64,000 nucleotides of DNA. Origin: Porphyra umbilicalis (lineage: Eukaryota > Rhodophyta > Bangiophyceae > Bangiales > Bangiaceae). Positions 11,087-22,900 of the stretch are shown in pieces (positions within the stretch are counted from its first letter, which is position 1; each line of letters begins with the position of its first letter). A program made the position numbers and the translations under genes. The notes under the pieces were generated by a model. The model saw nothing but the letters and a program-made list of their open reading frames with translations, had not been told where the DNA came from and ran no database searches. The DNA is taken from contig KV918804.1 of assembly GCA_002049455.2 (NCBI GenBank), positions 62,001 to 126,000 on the forward strand, read 5' to 3'.

Positions 11087-11889
11087 ATGGCTGCCAGTGA
11101 CTCCCCCCCCCCCCCCCCCCCCCGGCCCCGCTCCCCCCCGTCGGCGTCATCCTCCTCGCCGGCGGCTCTGGCAGCCGCATGCGGTCGGCGACGCCCAAGC
11201 AGTTCCTCCCCCTCGCCGGCACGCCCATCCTCCGCCGCTCTGCCAACCTCTTCCTCACCCCCGCCACGCCCGGCATCACCCACCTCACCGTCGTCCTCGA
11301 AGCCTCGTACCGGGGTGCGTACGCAGACCTCCCCGCCGCCGCCGCGGCGGCGGGCGTCACCTTTGCGTGGGCGCCCCCCGGCTGTGAGCGCCAACAGTCG
11401 GTCGAGTCGGGCCTCGCGTCGCTCCCCGACTCGGTCGCCCTCGTGGCCGTCCACGACGCGGCGCGCCCGTGCGTCACCGCCGCGGAGGTCGTTGCCGTCT
11501 GCGCCGACGCGGCGGCGCACGGGGCGGCGGTGCTCGGCGTGCCGGCCAAGGCGACGATCAAGGAGGCGGGGGGGGTCGACGGGGGGTTTGTCGCCCGCAC
11601 GCTCGACCGCTCGCGGTTGTGGGAGGTGGCCACCCCGCAGGTCGTGGAGCGGCGGCTGTTGGTGCGGGGGTTTGCGGCCGTGCGCGCGACGGGCGCGGCC
11701 GTCACGGACGACGTGTCGGTCGTCGAGGCGGTGGGGGAGCGCGTCAAACTGACGCGGGGGGAGTACACCAACCTCAAAATTACGACGCCAGAGGATATGC
11801 TGGTGGCAGAGGCCATCTTGGCCGAGCGGGCGGCAGACGAGGCGGCGGCGGCAGCGGCGGCGGCGACAACGACAACGACAACGGCCTGA
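11087..11889 (+). CDS. ispD: IspD, 2-C-methyl-D-erythritol 4-phosphate cytidylyltransferase
   Basis: Third enzyme of the plastid MEP pathway; joins MEP and CTP to give CDP-ME. The nucleotide-binding start VGVILLAGGSGSRMRSATPK precedes the first in-frame Met of the long open frame at 11179, so translation must begin earlier. An ATG at 11087 (MAASDSP) leads into a C run (11104-11123) after which the frame differs by one base, which is probably a homopolymer error. The same upstream frame is open back to an ATG at 10742, whose product (MARCRICDRGAAVLLLPRRA, Arg-rich and acid-poor) could be the needed transit peptide. Further motifs are CERQQSVESGL, VAVHDAARPCV, ATIKEAGG, LWEVATPQV, VTDDVSVVEAVG and YTNLKITTPEDM. 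The tail ends in an Ala/Thr run. The gene converges on the patatin gene. Confidence 0.93.
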
Positions 11890-12088
11890 CGGGGCGGTCG
11901 TCGGCGGTGCCGCGTGGGCCCTCTGACTCTGCGGATGGTGTTTTGTTTTTTTTTTGTTTTTTTTTGAGTAAAAGAATGAGCGAAGACACCGCTCTCCGCC
12001 CCGGCTCGGCCGGCCTATAAACCACTCCAACCCGCCCACACCCCTTCCTGTCGATCACGCCGGTGGGGGGCGCCCCCCCCCCCCCCCA

Positions 12089-15000
12089 CTAAAGAGCCCC
12101 CACAGTCCCCCCCGCCCCCCCTTTTTCCCCCGCGGCTCGACAAAGCCGACGGCGGTGCGCGCTTCCCACCACCCCCCCCCCCCGCCCCCCCCCCCACCCC
12201 CCCGCCGGCGCCGTCGACCCCCCCCCCCGCGCCGCCGCGCGGATGTAGGCCAACTCGGCGGCGAGCGCGTCGCGCATGCGCTGCAGCGGGGACACCCGCG
12301 CTTGCGGGCGGAGGATGTCGGCGACCGCCTCAAAGCGCTCCCGCTCCCGCTCAATGTACGCTGCGGAATCCTCCACCCACTGCAGCAGCACCGACGCGCG
12401 CGTCTCGTCAATGCTCGTCGCCGCCGTCTCGGGGTTGAACCGGTGGTACGACTCGGAGGGGAGCACGTCCGTCAGCGCGTGGTGCACCGTCTCGGTGGCG
12501 GTCGCCGACGCAACGATGGAGCCAATCATGTCGTTCCAGCCGAGCGACTCTTTGCGGCGGACGGTCTTGACGGCGGCGGCGGCAGCGTCGGCGGCGGCCT
12601 TGCCGCCGCCGCCGCCGCCGCCGACCAGCTCGTCGGCGGCGGCGGCGGCGGCGGCCACTTCGGCGCCCGCGTCCTCGGGCGTGGTGCCGTTGCCCATGGA
12701 CACGAGGAGCTCAATCGGCACGCCCGGGTACATACTCTTGGCCTCGTGCAACGCCACGGCGGTTGGGTTGTTGGCGACAATGGCGCCGTCGGCGTGGATT
12801 TCCCCGTCAACGCGGATTTCCGAGAAGAAGGTCGGCGCCGCCGACGAGGCGCGGAGCGCCTCCCACAGCTGCGCCTCGACGGTGCCCTCGTAGCGGGATT
12901 TGGTGCCTTCGGGGTACGTGTAGTTGCGAAAGACGTGGAGCTGGTTGGGCGACCGCGACACGAGCGACGAGACGACAAACACCTTGTTCATGTCCGCCTC
13001 GGCGGCCGAGTCAATAAACACGCCGCAGCCGCACTCGCGCTTGAGCGTCTCCTCGAGCACCCCCGTGTCATAGTAGGCGCGCGTGATGAGCATCTTGGGC
13101 CCATTGACGGGCTTTTTGGCAAAGATCTTGCCAATCATGTCCCGGTAGAGCGTCTCCACGTCCTCCACCGGCCGGTGCGCGAGGCCGATGGACGCCGCCA
13201 CAATCGCGCCCGTGCTCGTCCCGCCGATCACGTCAAACAGCTCGTGGATTTCACGGCCGGTGCGCCGCTTGAGGTGCTTGAGCATCTCAAACGTCATGAC
13301 CGCCCGCGTGCCGCCGCCGTCAATGGAGAGGATGCGGAGGCCCCGCTGGCCCGCCACCCGCGGCCGCCACACATTGACGCCGAGGGCGCCGAGGGCGCGC
13401 CGCGCCGCGCGCGCGACGCTCTCCTCCCCCTCACTCGCGGCGCCCGCCGCAAAGCGCTTGAGCGACCGCACGACTTCGGCGTCGCGCGCAAAGGCCGACC
13501 GCCACCCCCGCTCCGCCGCCGACCGCCCGAGCGCGAGGGTGCCGAGCAGGTGCGCCCCGCTGACGAGCGCCTCGGTGCCCGCCGGCGGCCGCACCACCCC
13601 CGACGTGACGACGATGCGGCGGAGGAGGGCGCGGATGGCGCCCGCCTCGGCGGTGAGCACCGACCCGCGGGCGGCGGGGAGCTCAATGACGAGGTTGGCG
13701 AGGGCGGTGATGGCCGCCGCCCGCTGGGAGCCCCGCGGCAGCACCGACGCGGCGCGCACGAGGGCCGCGACGCCGAGGGATTCGACAAACACCTCCGCGT
13801 CGGCGCGGCTCTTGACGGCGCGGCCGACGGCAACGGCGGCGGCGAGGCCGGCGGCTTCCGTGCCGGGCGACGAGGAAAAGGTCGACGACGAGGGGGAGGA
13901 GGACGCCATGGCCGCGGCGGCCGCAAAGGCGGCGGCCGCCGCCGAGGAGGGCAACTCGGAATCGTCAAAGAGGCCCGACTCGCGCGTCATGGCCGCCGCG
14001 TAGGCGGCCATGGGCTCCTCACGGCTGCCGCCGCGGGGGGTCATCCCCCCGCCGGCACCGGTGGGGCGGACGCCCGCCGCCGCCCCGTCGACGGGGGCAG
14101 CGGCGGCCGCCGCCGCCGCCGCGTTGCGGCGGCCGCCCCCACCCCACAACGACGCGACCGCCGACCAGGTGCCGCCGACGAGGCGGCCCGGGAGGGCCCA
14201 CAAGCCCCCACCCCCGGCCGCCGCTTCCGCCGCCTCGCGCGCCCGCTCCGCCGCCTCGGCCTGCCGCAGCCGATCATAGGCGGCCGCGCTTTGGGCGCCG
14301 CCACCAACCGTCGGCGCCGCCGCCGCCGCCGCCGCCGCTGCCGCCGCTGCCGCCCCCCTCCCCCCCCCCCCCCCCCGGCCGTCACTGGCCGCGGCGGCGG
14401 CGCCTCCCCCCCCCCCCCCCCCCCCCCTCGGCGCCGTCCACGTCCCCGCGGCGAGCCGCCCGCGGCCGGCGCCCCCCCCCCGCGCCCGGGAGGAGGGCCA
14501 ACTCGCGAAACAGCCGCCGCTGCGCGTCGTACGGGATGACCGTCGCGAGGCTGGTGCCCGCCGGGCGGCGCTTGGACAGCGCCCCGTCGACCGCCGCGTA
14601 GGTGGCCGACGGGGAGAGGACGCCGAGGGCGGGCGGCGGGGGGGTGACCGCGTGCGCCGCGGAAAAGGCAGCGTCTGTTTCGAGCGCCGCCGGCGGCGGC
14701 TCGGCGGCCTTTTTCTTGCCGCGGAAAAAGGCAAACGGGCCGAGGCGGCCGGGGGGGGGGGGGGGGGTCGGCCGCCGCCGCGCCACCGCCGGCCGCCCCG
14801 TCGGCCGCCGGGGCGGGCGGCGACGGCAATGGCGGCGGAAGGGGGGGGGCTCCGTGGGGGGGGGGGGGGGAGGGCGACCGCGCCAGCGGCCGGCGGTGCC
14901 GCGTCGAGCGGCCAGCCGCCGGCAGGCGCGTCTGCGGCGGGGGTGGGGGGAGCCACGCCCCGCCCCCCCCGCGGCGGCGCCGCCCGCCGCTTGGACGCGT

Positions 15001-15745
15001 GCTTGGCCGCCAGCCGCGCCGCGAGGCCGTCATCGTCAAAAAAAGCGGCTTCCTCCTCGGCAGCAGCGGCCGCTGCGGCAGCGGCGGCGGCGGCTGCAGC
15101 GCCGCCAGACGCACCGGCTGCGCCGCCCACGTCGGCCGCACCGCCCCCCCCCCGCCCCCGGCGGGCCGAGCGGCCACCCCCGGCGCAGCCGCCACCCCCG
15201 CCACGGCGTTGCCCGCCTCGGCCGCCGGGGAGGTGACGACAAACGTACGTTGCAGCAGCGGCACGGCGGCCGCCCACGCCCACCCGAGGGACGATTGGGC
15301 GGCGCCGAGGAGCGCCCACGGGCCCCCCCGTCGCCGCCGCCGCCGCCGCCGCCGCCGCCTCGGCCGTCACTGCCGCCGGCGCCGCCACGGGGCGGCTCCC
15401 CGTCAACGACGGCCACCGCCCGGTGCGGCGGCGCCGCCGCCGCCCCCGCCGCCCCGCCGGCACCGTCGGCCGCCACGCCCACCGGCCGCGACGCGGCGAC
15501 GCGGCCGCCGCCGCCACCGCGGCGGCGGGCCGTCGTGCGCGACCCGCCCCGGCCCGACGGCGGCGGCGGCGGCGGCGGCGGCCGCCCGCGGTCGGGGCGG
15601 GGCGGCGGTGGCGGCGGCGGCTCGGTCGGGGCGGCGCCCCCGTCGGCGGGGGCGCCCCGTCGTCCGGGCGGTGGCGGTGGCGGCGGCGGCGACGACGCGC
15701 CGCCCCACCCCCGAAAGCCGAGGAGCGCCACGACGGGGGGCGCAC
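12089..15745 (-). CDS. ARM-repeat plus patatin-like phospholipase (PNPLA8/iPLA2-gamma-like)
   Basis: Lipid acyl hydrolase. The well-supported part is about 12240-14000. It begins with helical Armadillo-like repeats (LVRAASVLPRGSQRAAAITA, ALANLVIELPAARG, HLLGTLALGRS). The patatin domain follows: oxyanion loop LRILSIDGGGTRAVMTFEML, nucleophile elbow GGTSTGAIVAAS with the catalytic Ser, VFRNYTYPEGTKSRYEG, RASSAAPTFFSEI, and the DGAIVANNP motif with the catalytic Asp. The order resembles human PNPLA8 and plant ARM-patatin lipases. The first 550 or so codons are Ala/Gly/Pro-rich and cross several C/G runs; plausible coding pieces there (for example GPFAFFRGKKKAAEPPPAAL, and AAFFDDDGLAARLAAKHASK) fall in different frames, so the N-terminus and start are uncertain. 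The last residues, past C runs near 12171-12200, are also uncertain. Confidence 0.88.
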   Translation of the reverse strand: MRPPSWRSSAFGGGAARRRRRRHRHRPDDGAPPPTGAPPRPSRRRHRRPAPTAGGRRRRRRRRRAGAGRARRPAAAVAAAAASPRRGRWAWRPTVPAGRRGRRRRRRTGRWPSLTGSRPVAAPAAVTAEAAAAAAAAATGGPVGAPRRRPIVPRVGVGGRRAAAATYVCRHLPGGRGGQRRGGGGGCAGGGRSARRGRGGGGAADVGGAAGASGGAAAAAAAAAAAAAAEEEAAFFDDDGLAARLAAKHASKRRAAPPRGGRGVAPPTPAADAPAGGWPLDAAPPAAGAVALPPPPPRSPPPSAAIAVAARPGGRRGGRRWRGGGRPPPPPPAASARLPFSAARKRPPSRRRRRSKQTLPFPRRTRSPPRRPPSASSPRRPPTRRSTGRCPSAARRAPASRRSSRTTRSGGCFASWPSSRARGGGAGRGRLAAGTWTAPRGGGGGGGGAAAAASDGRGGGGGRGAAAAAAAAAAAAAPTVGGGAQSAAAYDRLRQAEAAERAREAAEAAAGGGGLWALPGRLVGGTWSAVASLWGGGGRRNAAAAAAAAAPVDGAAAGVRPTGAGGGMTPRGGSREEPMAAYAAAMTRESGLFDDSELPSSAAAAAFAAAAAMASSSPSSSTFSSSPGTEAAGLAAAVAVGRAVKSRADAEVFVESLGVAALVRAASVLPRGSQRAAAITALANLVIELPAARGSVLTAEAGAIRALLRRIVVTSGVVRPPAGTEALVSGAHLLGTLALGRSAAERGWRSAFARDAEVVRSLKRFAAGAASEGEESVARAARRALGALGVNVWRPRVAGQRGLRILSIDGGGTRAVMTFEMLKHLKRRTGREIHELFDVIGGTSTGAIVAASIGLAHRPVEDVETLYRDMIGKIFAKKPVNGPKMLITRAYYDTGVLEETLKRECGCGVFIDSAAEADMNKVFVVSSLVSRSPNQLHVFRNYTYPEGTKSRYEGTVEAQLWEALRASSAAPTFFSEIRVDGEIHADGAIVANNPTAVALHEAKSMYPGVPIELLVSMGNGTTPEDAGAEVAAAAAAADELVGGGGGGGKAAADAAAAAVKTVRRKESLGWNDMIGSIVASATATETVHHALTDVLPSESYHRFNPETAATSIDETRASVLLQWVEDSAAYIERERERFEAVADILRPQARVSPLQRMRDALAAELAYIRAAARGGGSTAPAGGWGGGRGGGVVGSAHRRRLCRAAGEKGGAGGTVGAL

Positions 15746-15973
15746 GCGGCCGCCGCGCCGCGACGCGGCGGGGCGCCACGCCGACGCGGGCGGGCAACGG
15801 CGGCGGCGGCGGCAGCGGCGGCGGCGGCGGCGGCAGGCGGCTGCGGCGGGCGGGCGGGGCGGGGCAAAAGGCCGACGCGCCGAGGGGGGGGGCGGGGGGG
15901 GGGGGATGCGGGCGCCACAAAGGCGCCATGCGGGGGGGGGGGGGGGGGGGGGAGGGCCCCACGCCGGCCGTCA

Positions 15974-16004
<31 letters not shown>

Positions 16005-16931
16005 GCGGTGGCGACGCATGGCGCCGACGCGGCGTGCGGCGGGGTGCCGTCGGGGGGAGGGGGCACGCGTGGCGGCGGCGGCGGCCGTGGCGGCACCGGC
16101 CGGCGGGTGGGGGTGGTCTCTTGGCCGCCGCCGGGGCGCTACATCCAAGCCGCCGACCGAGCGGCGGGCGGCGGGTGGCGGCCGCGGGTGGGTGGCGGGG
16201 TTGGGGGGGGACGCCGGCGGGCGGCGGGCGGTGGGAGGCGCGTGTCGGCCGTCGACCGCCCCGCGCCCGCAGCAGCGGCAGCAGTGGGCGCCGGGGACGC
16301 GGCCGCGCGCGCAGCGGCGACCCGTCGCCCACGGTATCGACGCACGGCCCCGGCCGGCAGCGTGCCCGCGGGAGCGCGGGGGGCCAAAACCAATGTCACT
16401 GCGCGGCCGCGGCGGCGGCGGGGGGGCGTGGAGTGGAACCGGGCGCCGACAAGCACCGGGCGCGGCCACGGTGGCGGGTCGCGCCGCGGGTGGCGCCGCC
16501 CACAGGCACATCTCGGCCGGGACCGAGTTGGGCGCAGAGTTTCGAGGCGCAGCGGGTCAATCTCGAGCGAAATAGACGTATCTGGAAGGGACACGTGGAT
16601 GTTGGGGGCGCCTCACGCCCAGTGGGGGCCCCCCCGAGGCCGCAAGTGGCACCAGCACGGGTGGTGAGTGGAAGCCCCATCTCCAGATCTCGGACAGCTG
16701 GTGGAGATACTGTAAGAGCAGCGGACCAACCGAGGCGCACGACTCCGGGAGGGAGTCTACATACCAGAGAGAAGAAACAGAAATCTGTTCACCGCCTGCA
16801 CGAGGCTCAACAAAAGAAAGAAAAATGACACTCGCCCCAAAAGTCACAGTCAACCCACGCCAGAGCGCCACGCCTCCCCGCGCCCTTGACAGCCCAACAC
16901 GACAAGGCGCACGGGGACACGCCGCGACAGT
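15746..16931. other. Intergenic region, upstream of patatin gene and downstream of kinase
   Basis: Up to about 16450 it is over 75% GC, with GGC runs that keep all frames open; part may belong to the patatin gene's 5' end. From 16500 to 16931 composition is ordinary and no gene is seen. The 3' untranslated region of the kinase should lie in the last few hundred bases. Confidence 0.4.
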
Positions 16932-19900
16932 TCAGATGGCGGCGCCCTTGGCCTTGGCCGCCACCCGCTCCGACTCGTCATAGTTGCAGAAGGCACTAAA
17001 GACGGCCGCGTACCAAGCCTTAAAATCCTCCCCGTCTTGGCGGCCCTTGGAGCGGCGAAAGGAGACGACGGTCAGGCCGGCCGGCTCGCGCCGAAAGACC
17101 GACACGGTGGCGCGGAGCAGTTCCGCCCCCGTCCGGCCCGTCGCCGCCACCAAGCTCCGCACGTGCACACGGAGGGTGTCGGGGGTGACCTCCACTGGAT
17201 CGACGCTCTGCACGCCCGCAGTGCCCCGCAGCACCCGCACCAGCTTCTCCATCGTGGCCCGCGGGGGGAGGAGGGAGTTGAACTCGGTGAAGCGGCGGTT
17301 GCGGCCAGTGCCCAGCTGCATGGGCGCCTTGGCGAGAAGTCGGCTCGTGACGCCCTTGAAGCCACCCAGGCGGGGCACCTCCACCGCCCCACTAGAAGAC
17401 GTACCCGTCACGGATGTGACGGTCGAGCCCTCGAGCGAGCCGGCCACCGTGCCGAGCCCGCTGCCCGGATGGTCGACAGCATCAGTGAGGGAAGTACTCC
17501 CAGTACCGCCTCCCGCCGCCCATACATCCGTCGGGTCCCGGTGGCGGCCCTCTGCCCGTGACCGCAGAGACCCAGAAGAAGATTCCGACGGCATACCGTC
17601 GCGCCGCGAGGACACCAATGCCAAAGCGGGCGCGTTTGTGATGGCCCGTCCGCCCATGGATTCGTGACGCATGGGCGTCGGCCCTGCCTCCAACTCCGAG
17701 TAGTCGGGGTCGTCGCGCTCCCGCTGACGGGAGGTCGAGTGGCTACCATGCCGACGTCGAGAAGAGTTGGACGCTCGGCTGCCGCGGTGGCTCGACGGTG
17801 CGTACTCCCGCCGGTGCGCTCCCGGGCTCCCATGCCGCGACGACTTGCTCGCGCTGTAGCGGCGCCCTTCGCGGTGGGATGAACGCCGAGGGCTGCCCCG
17901 CCGTGAGCTCCACCGCGGGCTCCCTGACCGCGAGTGCGGCGCAGACCGGTCCCGGCGGGCCAAAGCGTCGGGGCTCCTCCGCCGAGAGGAGCGATACGAG
18001 TCTCCCGCGCGGGACGATTCGCGGCGGTCCACCTCGCCGCGGCTCCGCCGCCGCGCACTCCGGCTGGGACTGTCCCGACGGGATGACCGAGACGGGCTGC
18101 CTCGCCGCGAAGAGCGGCGTGACTCGGTACGGGTCGACGAGCGGGGCGCGCTATCCCCACGCGATGACCGCGCGTGGTGTCCCGACGACCAGTGCTCACG
18201 GCGACCCGAGCGGGACGACTTGAAGCCGCGCTCGTCCAGTTGCGACGAGCGTGTTGACCCGCGACGAGGTACCTGCCGGTCCGCCGGGCTGCGCTGCCGG
18301 TCGTACCGAGTGGGGTAGGTTGGCGAGACGCCACGCGAAGGGGGGCTCCGGCTTTGCCCATCTCGCGACGATCCGGAGTGCACCAAGCTCCGGGACGACC
18401 GCCTCAGGTCATCGGGCTGCGCACCGACTGGCTGTGGGCCACGTGAGGAGCCCGCGCGCCCTGCCGGAGGCACCCGCACATCATCGCTACCGCTCCCAGT
18501 CGCGTGGCCGTGCAGCTGGCGGGGCGGATGGCCATCACTCCCAACGGCGCTACCGATGGAGACGAGCGCGTCGGGGCTGGCGGGCGTCAAGCACGGTTCG
18601 TCACCCGCAATGACTACCAGCTCACCGTCATCGGCCAGCGCGGGCGGAAAGAGAGCCTTGGAGGGCCCCGGCGAGGTGCGGGCCTCCTCCAGTTGTTTCT
18701 CCGCGCGGCCTCGGCCGACGGCTCGCCACGGCTTGCCAATGTGCTTAAGGAGCTGATGGTCGCGGGTGATGGTGAGTTGCGACTCAAAGTTGCCGCCCGA
18801 CGTCATGGGTGAAGATACACCGCGGCGGCCAGCGCTGCTGTCGCCGCTCTGCACCCTGCGACCCCCACTGGAGGAGCGTGACCCCGCCGACGATGGGCGG
18901 ACCACCCGCGCACCGCCGCGCGCCTCCCCAGTCTCATCGTCGTCCGATTCCCCGCTCCCCAAGCCGTCGGACGGCCCTGACGCGTAACCCTCGCGCTTGC
19001 CAGCAGTACTGCCGGGCACGTGCCCCGATGCGGAGCTGCCTGAGCTCCTTGGCAACGCCCCCGAAGAAGCGGCTTTCCGATCCTCAAGGGAAGAGGAAGA
19101 GCGGAGCGGGCCAATGTCCGACGAGTTGCGACCCGGTAAACCGGGGGTGGGGTCCGAGTCGACCCCGCCGAAGGGGATTCTCACGTGATCTGCTTCCGAC
19201 GCTGGGGCGTCAGCCCCGGTCGAGCTTCTTGATTGTAGCCCGTGCTTGGAGTCAAAAGACGTACGGCTGCGACGACGCACAGCTGAGCCCATGGACTTGT
19301 CGTGCCGCGATGTGTTTCGATGCTTGTCCGACTCCCCGTTCGCAACGCTGCTGCGTCGGCTCCGCGTGCTCCCGCTCGCAGAGCCCCGCTCCCGACGAGA
19401 GTAGGTGCCACGCCGGTCGCCACCCGCATCTGCAACATGGCCAAACCCATGACCATGCGAACCGTGGTGGGCCCCGACAGGCAACGGGGATACAGGCACT
19501 GGTGGCGATCGGTCGGGAGTGTGCGACGATTGCAGATGCTCTATCGTCAGGGGAGCGAGCTTTGGAGAATGCGCCACAACATGGGGCGCATCCACCACCG
19601 CTGCTCCACCGTCGACAGAGTCCGATGTGCACGTATCCACCAGCTGCTGCCACTGGCTGTCCAGCACGCGGTTGTAGCCTCCCGCGTTGACATTCACCGG
19701 GGACTCGCAAGCCCCACCTTGTGCACACCCGACGCAAAGGTTGCACGACACCGCCGCGGTTAAATCCACCAGCGGAGACGCTTGGGGCTGCGTCACCGGC
19801 AGTACAGGGGAGGTAAGTGGTGAAGCAAAAGTGGGAGAAACCATCACACAGGGGCCGTCGGCGCCCCTGTCGGAGTCCACCGTGACAACGGCTAGGGCAG

Positions 19901-22900
19901 CTGCGGGGGGCAAGGTAGTCACAGGGGCAGATGTCAGAACCGAGGTGGGAGCAAGAACCGAGGCCGGGGCCAGAACAGAGGTGGCGGCAGGGACAGGGGT
20001 GGCGGCAAGAACAGGGGTGGGGGTGACAACAGGGACAGGGGATCGAATGCGAACTGGTGCAGCAAAAGGGACCAGGGTAGCAATCGGGACCGCGGCAGCA
20101 ACAGAGCCGGACAGAGAAACAAAGTCGGGGGCAACAGGAGGGGACGCAGCAATCCGTAACGGAGCGGGAGAAGCGTGCCGAGGAGATAGCAAGGAAGAGG
20201 GCACATGCTCAGTCCCCGCCATGGCCAACGCCGAGTCGATCGCATCCGCTGAAGTGTCGGCGGGCGCATCGTCGAACTGATTAGCACGGGAACTGCCGGC
20301 ATCATCCAAATCCTCACCCGGCTTGGCGTCAAGCGCCGCCCTCACGGCGGAGTCCACGGCGCCCAGTGGCAACGGTGGTACGCCAAAGGCCACGTCCCCA
20401 ACATCCGCCCCTGCCGCAGGGAGCGCCGCCGGAACATGCGAACCGTCGGACGTCACGCCCGCCCCCGTGGCCGCAGCGTCAGCGGCCATCTGTACATGAG
20501 GGCTGGGCGCAGGCGCGACACTGGCGGCGACTGCAACAGCAGCCGCCTCTCGAGCATCCGCCAGACGGCGAATGCCCTCTGCGCTCAGCGCCGGCGCGAC
20601 ACCGACGTCGGCAGACAGGTCGGCGTCTTTGTTGCCATGGTTCTGCTGCAACACTTGCTCCGTTTGTTGGATCAAGTACCGGCGCATCCGCTCCTGATTG
20701 AGAGCGCTCTGCGACTCGTTGAGCGGCGCACTGTCGTTGGCCGCCATCAGCTCGGCCGCGACCCGGTCAATGTTGTCTTGCCGTACCGAGCGGGTGGGTG
20801 ATGTCGCCGCAAGAGACGCGGCCGCAGACGCGCCAGGTGGAGCGGCCGCCCGCATGGCCATTGGCGCATGCCGAACCGTGGCGGTGCCCGTCCCCAGCCG
20901 AGGCGGTGGCGGCAGCGCGCTGGTAGTCGCAATGACAGACTCGAGCTCCTCCCCCACTATGCTCGCCTCCCCATCGCTTGGCACAACGTCGGCCATGGTA
21001 CCCGGTTGGACCACGTCCATCCCTCCATCGCTCAGGTGTTCCGCACTCTGGAAGCGTGACAGATAACTGTTTCCCCGTGAGCGGGGTCGCCTGGCAGTCG
21101 GGGGCGGCAGCGGCGGGACCGCCCCGGATCGAAGCACCGTGTCGGGCAGGCCGCCCGTCACTGGCAGGCGCGAGCCCGGACCAACCACGGACGCCGCCGC
21201 AGGGGCAGCAAAGACTGACAGCGCCTCGGATGGTTGACCGATCGACAGGGCCACATCAGGATGCACGTTGCCGGGGGTGTCGGTCGGCTTGAAGGTGGGG
21301 TTGATGAAGTTCATGCCCGGGAAGAGCGCGTCGTCCTCCTCTCTCTCCCTCGGCACGGACACGGCCACCGATGTGCACGATGCCGACGCATGTGCCGCCT
21401 CGGCCAGAGTCGACGGGGTGACTGGCAGCCCTGCCGGAGTGCGGAGTGGTGGCGGCGCAGGAGGAGTTTGCTGCGTGTACCACGGGTGGCTGCGGATCTG
21501 CTCGAGGTCGTACCGGTTCTCTGGTTCCAGCTCCAGTAAGTGCGGTAGCAGGTCTCTCAACGGCTCAGAGAACCAATGCGGTAGCTCAAAGACGCCAGCC
21601 ACAATCTTGCGGAAGAGCTCCGATGGGTCATTGTCGTCAAAGGGGAGCTCCCCGGCCACCAACACGTACAGCACAATCCCAGAGGACCACACGTCCACCT
21701 TGGCGCCGTCGTAACCTTGGATGGAGCGGGAGATGACCTCAGGGGCCACGTAGTTAGGAGTACCACACTGGGTGTGACACCGGTCTTCGTGCTTCAACTG
21801 CAGCGTGCTGAGCCCAAAATCTGAGATTTTCAGGCACCCGGTATCGTCCAAGAGCAGGTTCTCAGGCTACCAGTACAGAGAAAAACACCAGTCACATGTG
21901 CGCGCCAAGAGAAGATCGACAAGGGTGCGTCAGTACACCTGACATATCATAAGAGGAGTACAGCTTGATGAGTGCACAAGCAAGCCCCAACATGGCAACA
22001 CCACACCCGAAAACGAAACCTTACCTTCAGGTCACGGTGGAACACGCCATGGCTGTGGCAATGATGCAGGCCGTCAATCAGCTGCCGGAAGTAGTGCCGC
22101 GCCGAGTCTTCCGATAGCCGCTTGTGCCGTAAAATCTCGTGATACAGCTCCCCGCCGGTGACGAGCTCCATCACAATGACGACCTTGCTCATGGTCGTCA
22201 TTGCCTGGTACATCTTGACCACGTTGGGGTGGTCGAGAGTCGTCATGATGAGTGTCTGAAGGAATACAGGCAGGCGGGGCGGCAGTAGATGCGACGACAA
22301 TGGTTCGAGGGCGAAAGTGGGTTAGTTATGAGTCAACAATCAGCTGGACGGTCCAATGAGTATACACCGAGTACGTTCGAGCACGCGACAGAAAAATATG
22401 GCGTCTCAGCACATACCTCCTTACGGACTTGGGCGTTCACTTTGCTCTGGAGGATACTTTCCTTCTCCATGATTTTGATGGCGAAGATGCGCCGCGAATC
22501 CCGGTGGATGGCCCTCTTGACTCTAGGCGACGGGGGAGACCATTCAGGAGACGCAGGGGCCAAGGGGGCGCCAGGGGCGAGTCAAAAAAGTAAGAATGAG
22601 GTTAGTTCCCTGCATCCAGAGCATCCGAGACAAAGGCACGTCACGCCTCGACGTTTGGAAGGGTACTCCCCGACCGCGCGACAGCGGCGACGGCGAGAAA
22701 GGAGCCACTCAACTCCATCGCACACGGACGCGCATCGCACAGACGGGAAAGAGCCAGAGGGCCACAACCCATTCTGTGAGGCGGGCTGCACCCCCCACGA
22801 GGTACCCCAGCTCGCTCTCGACCCCGCCGCACCGCCGAAACCCTGCGATGTTCGGCGCCCAGTCCGAGACACCGGTGAGGGGTAGCTTCGCCCTCCGGCG

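Noticed and set aside
12155-14539. 794-codon plus-strand frame over the patatin gene
   Set aside because: Antisense shadow; the minus strand codes the GGGTR, GTSTG and DGA lipase motifs. Long open antisense frames are expected at this GC content.
14602-16828. Several 400-650 codon plus-strand frames
   Set aside because: Three overlapping frames open at once, all Arg/Ala/Gly/Pro only, over GGC runs. No domain or compositional contrast.
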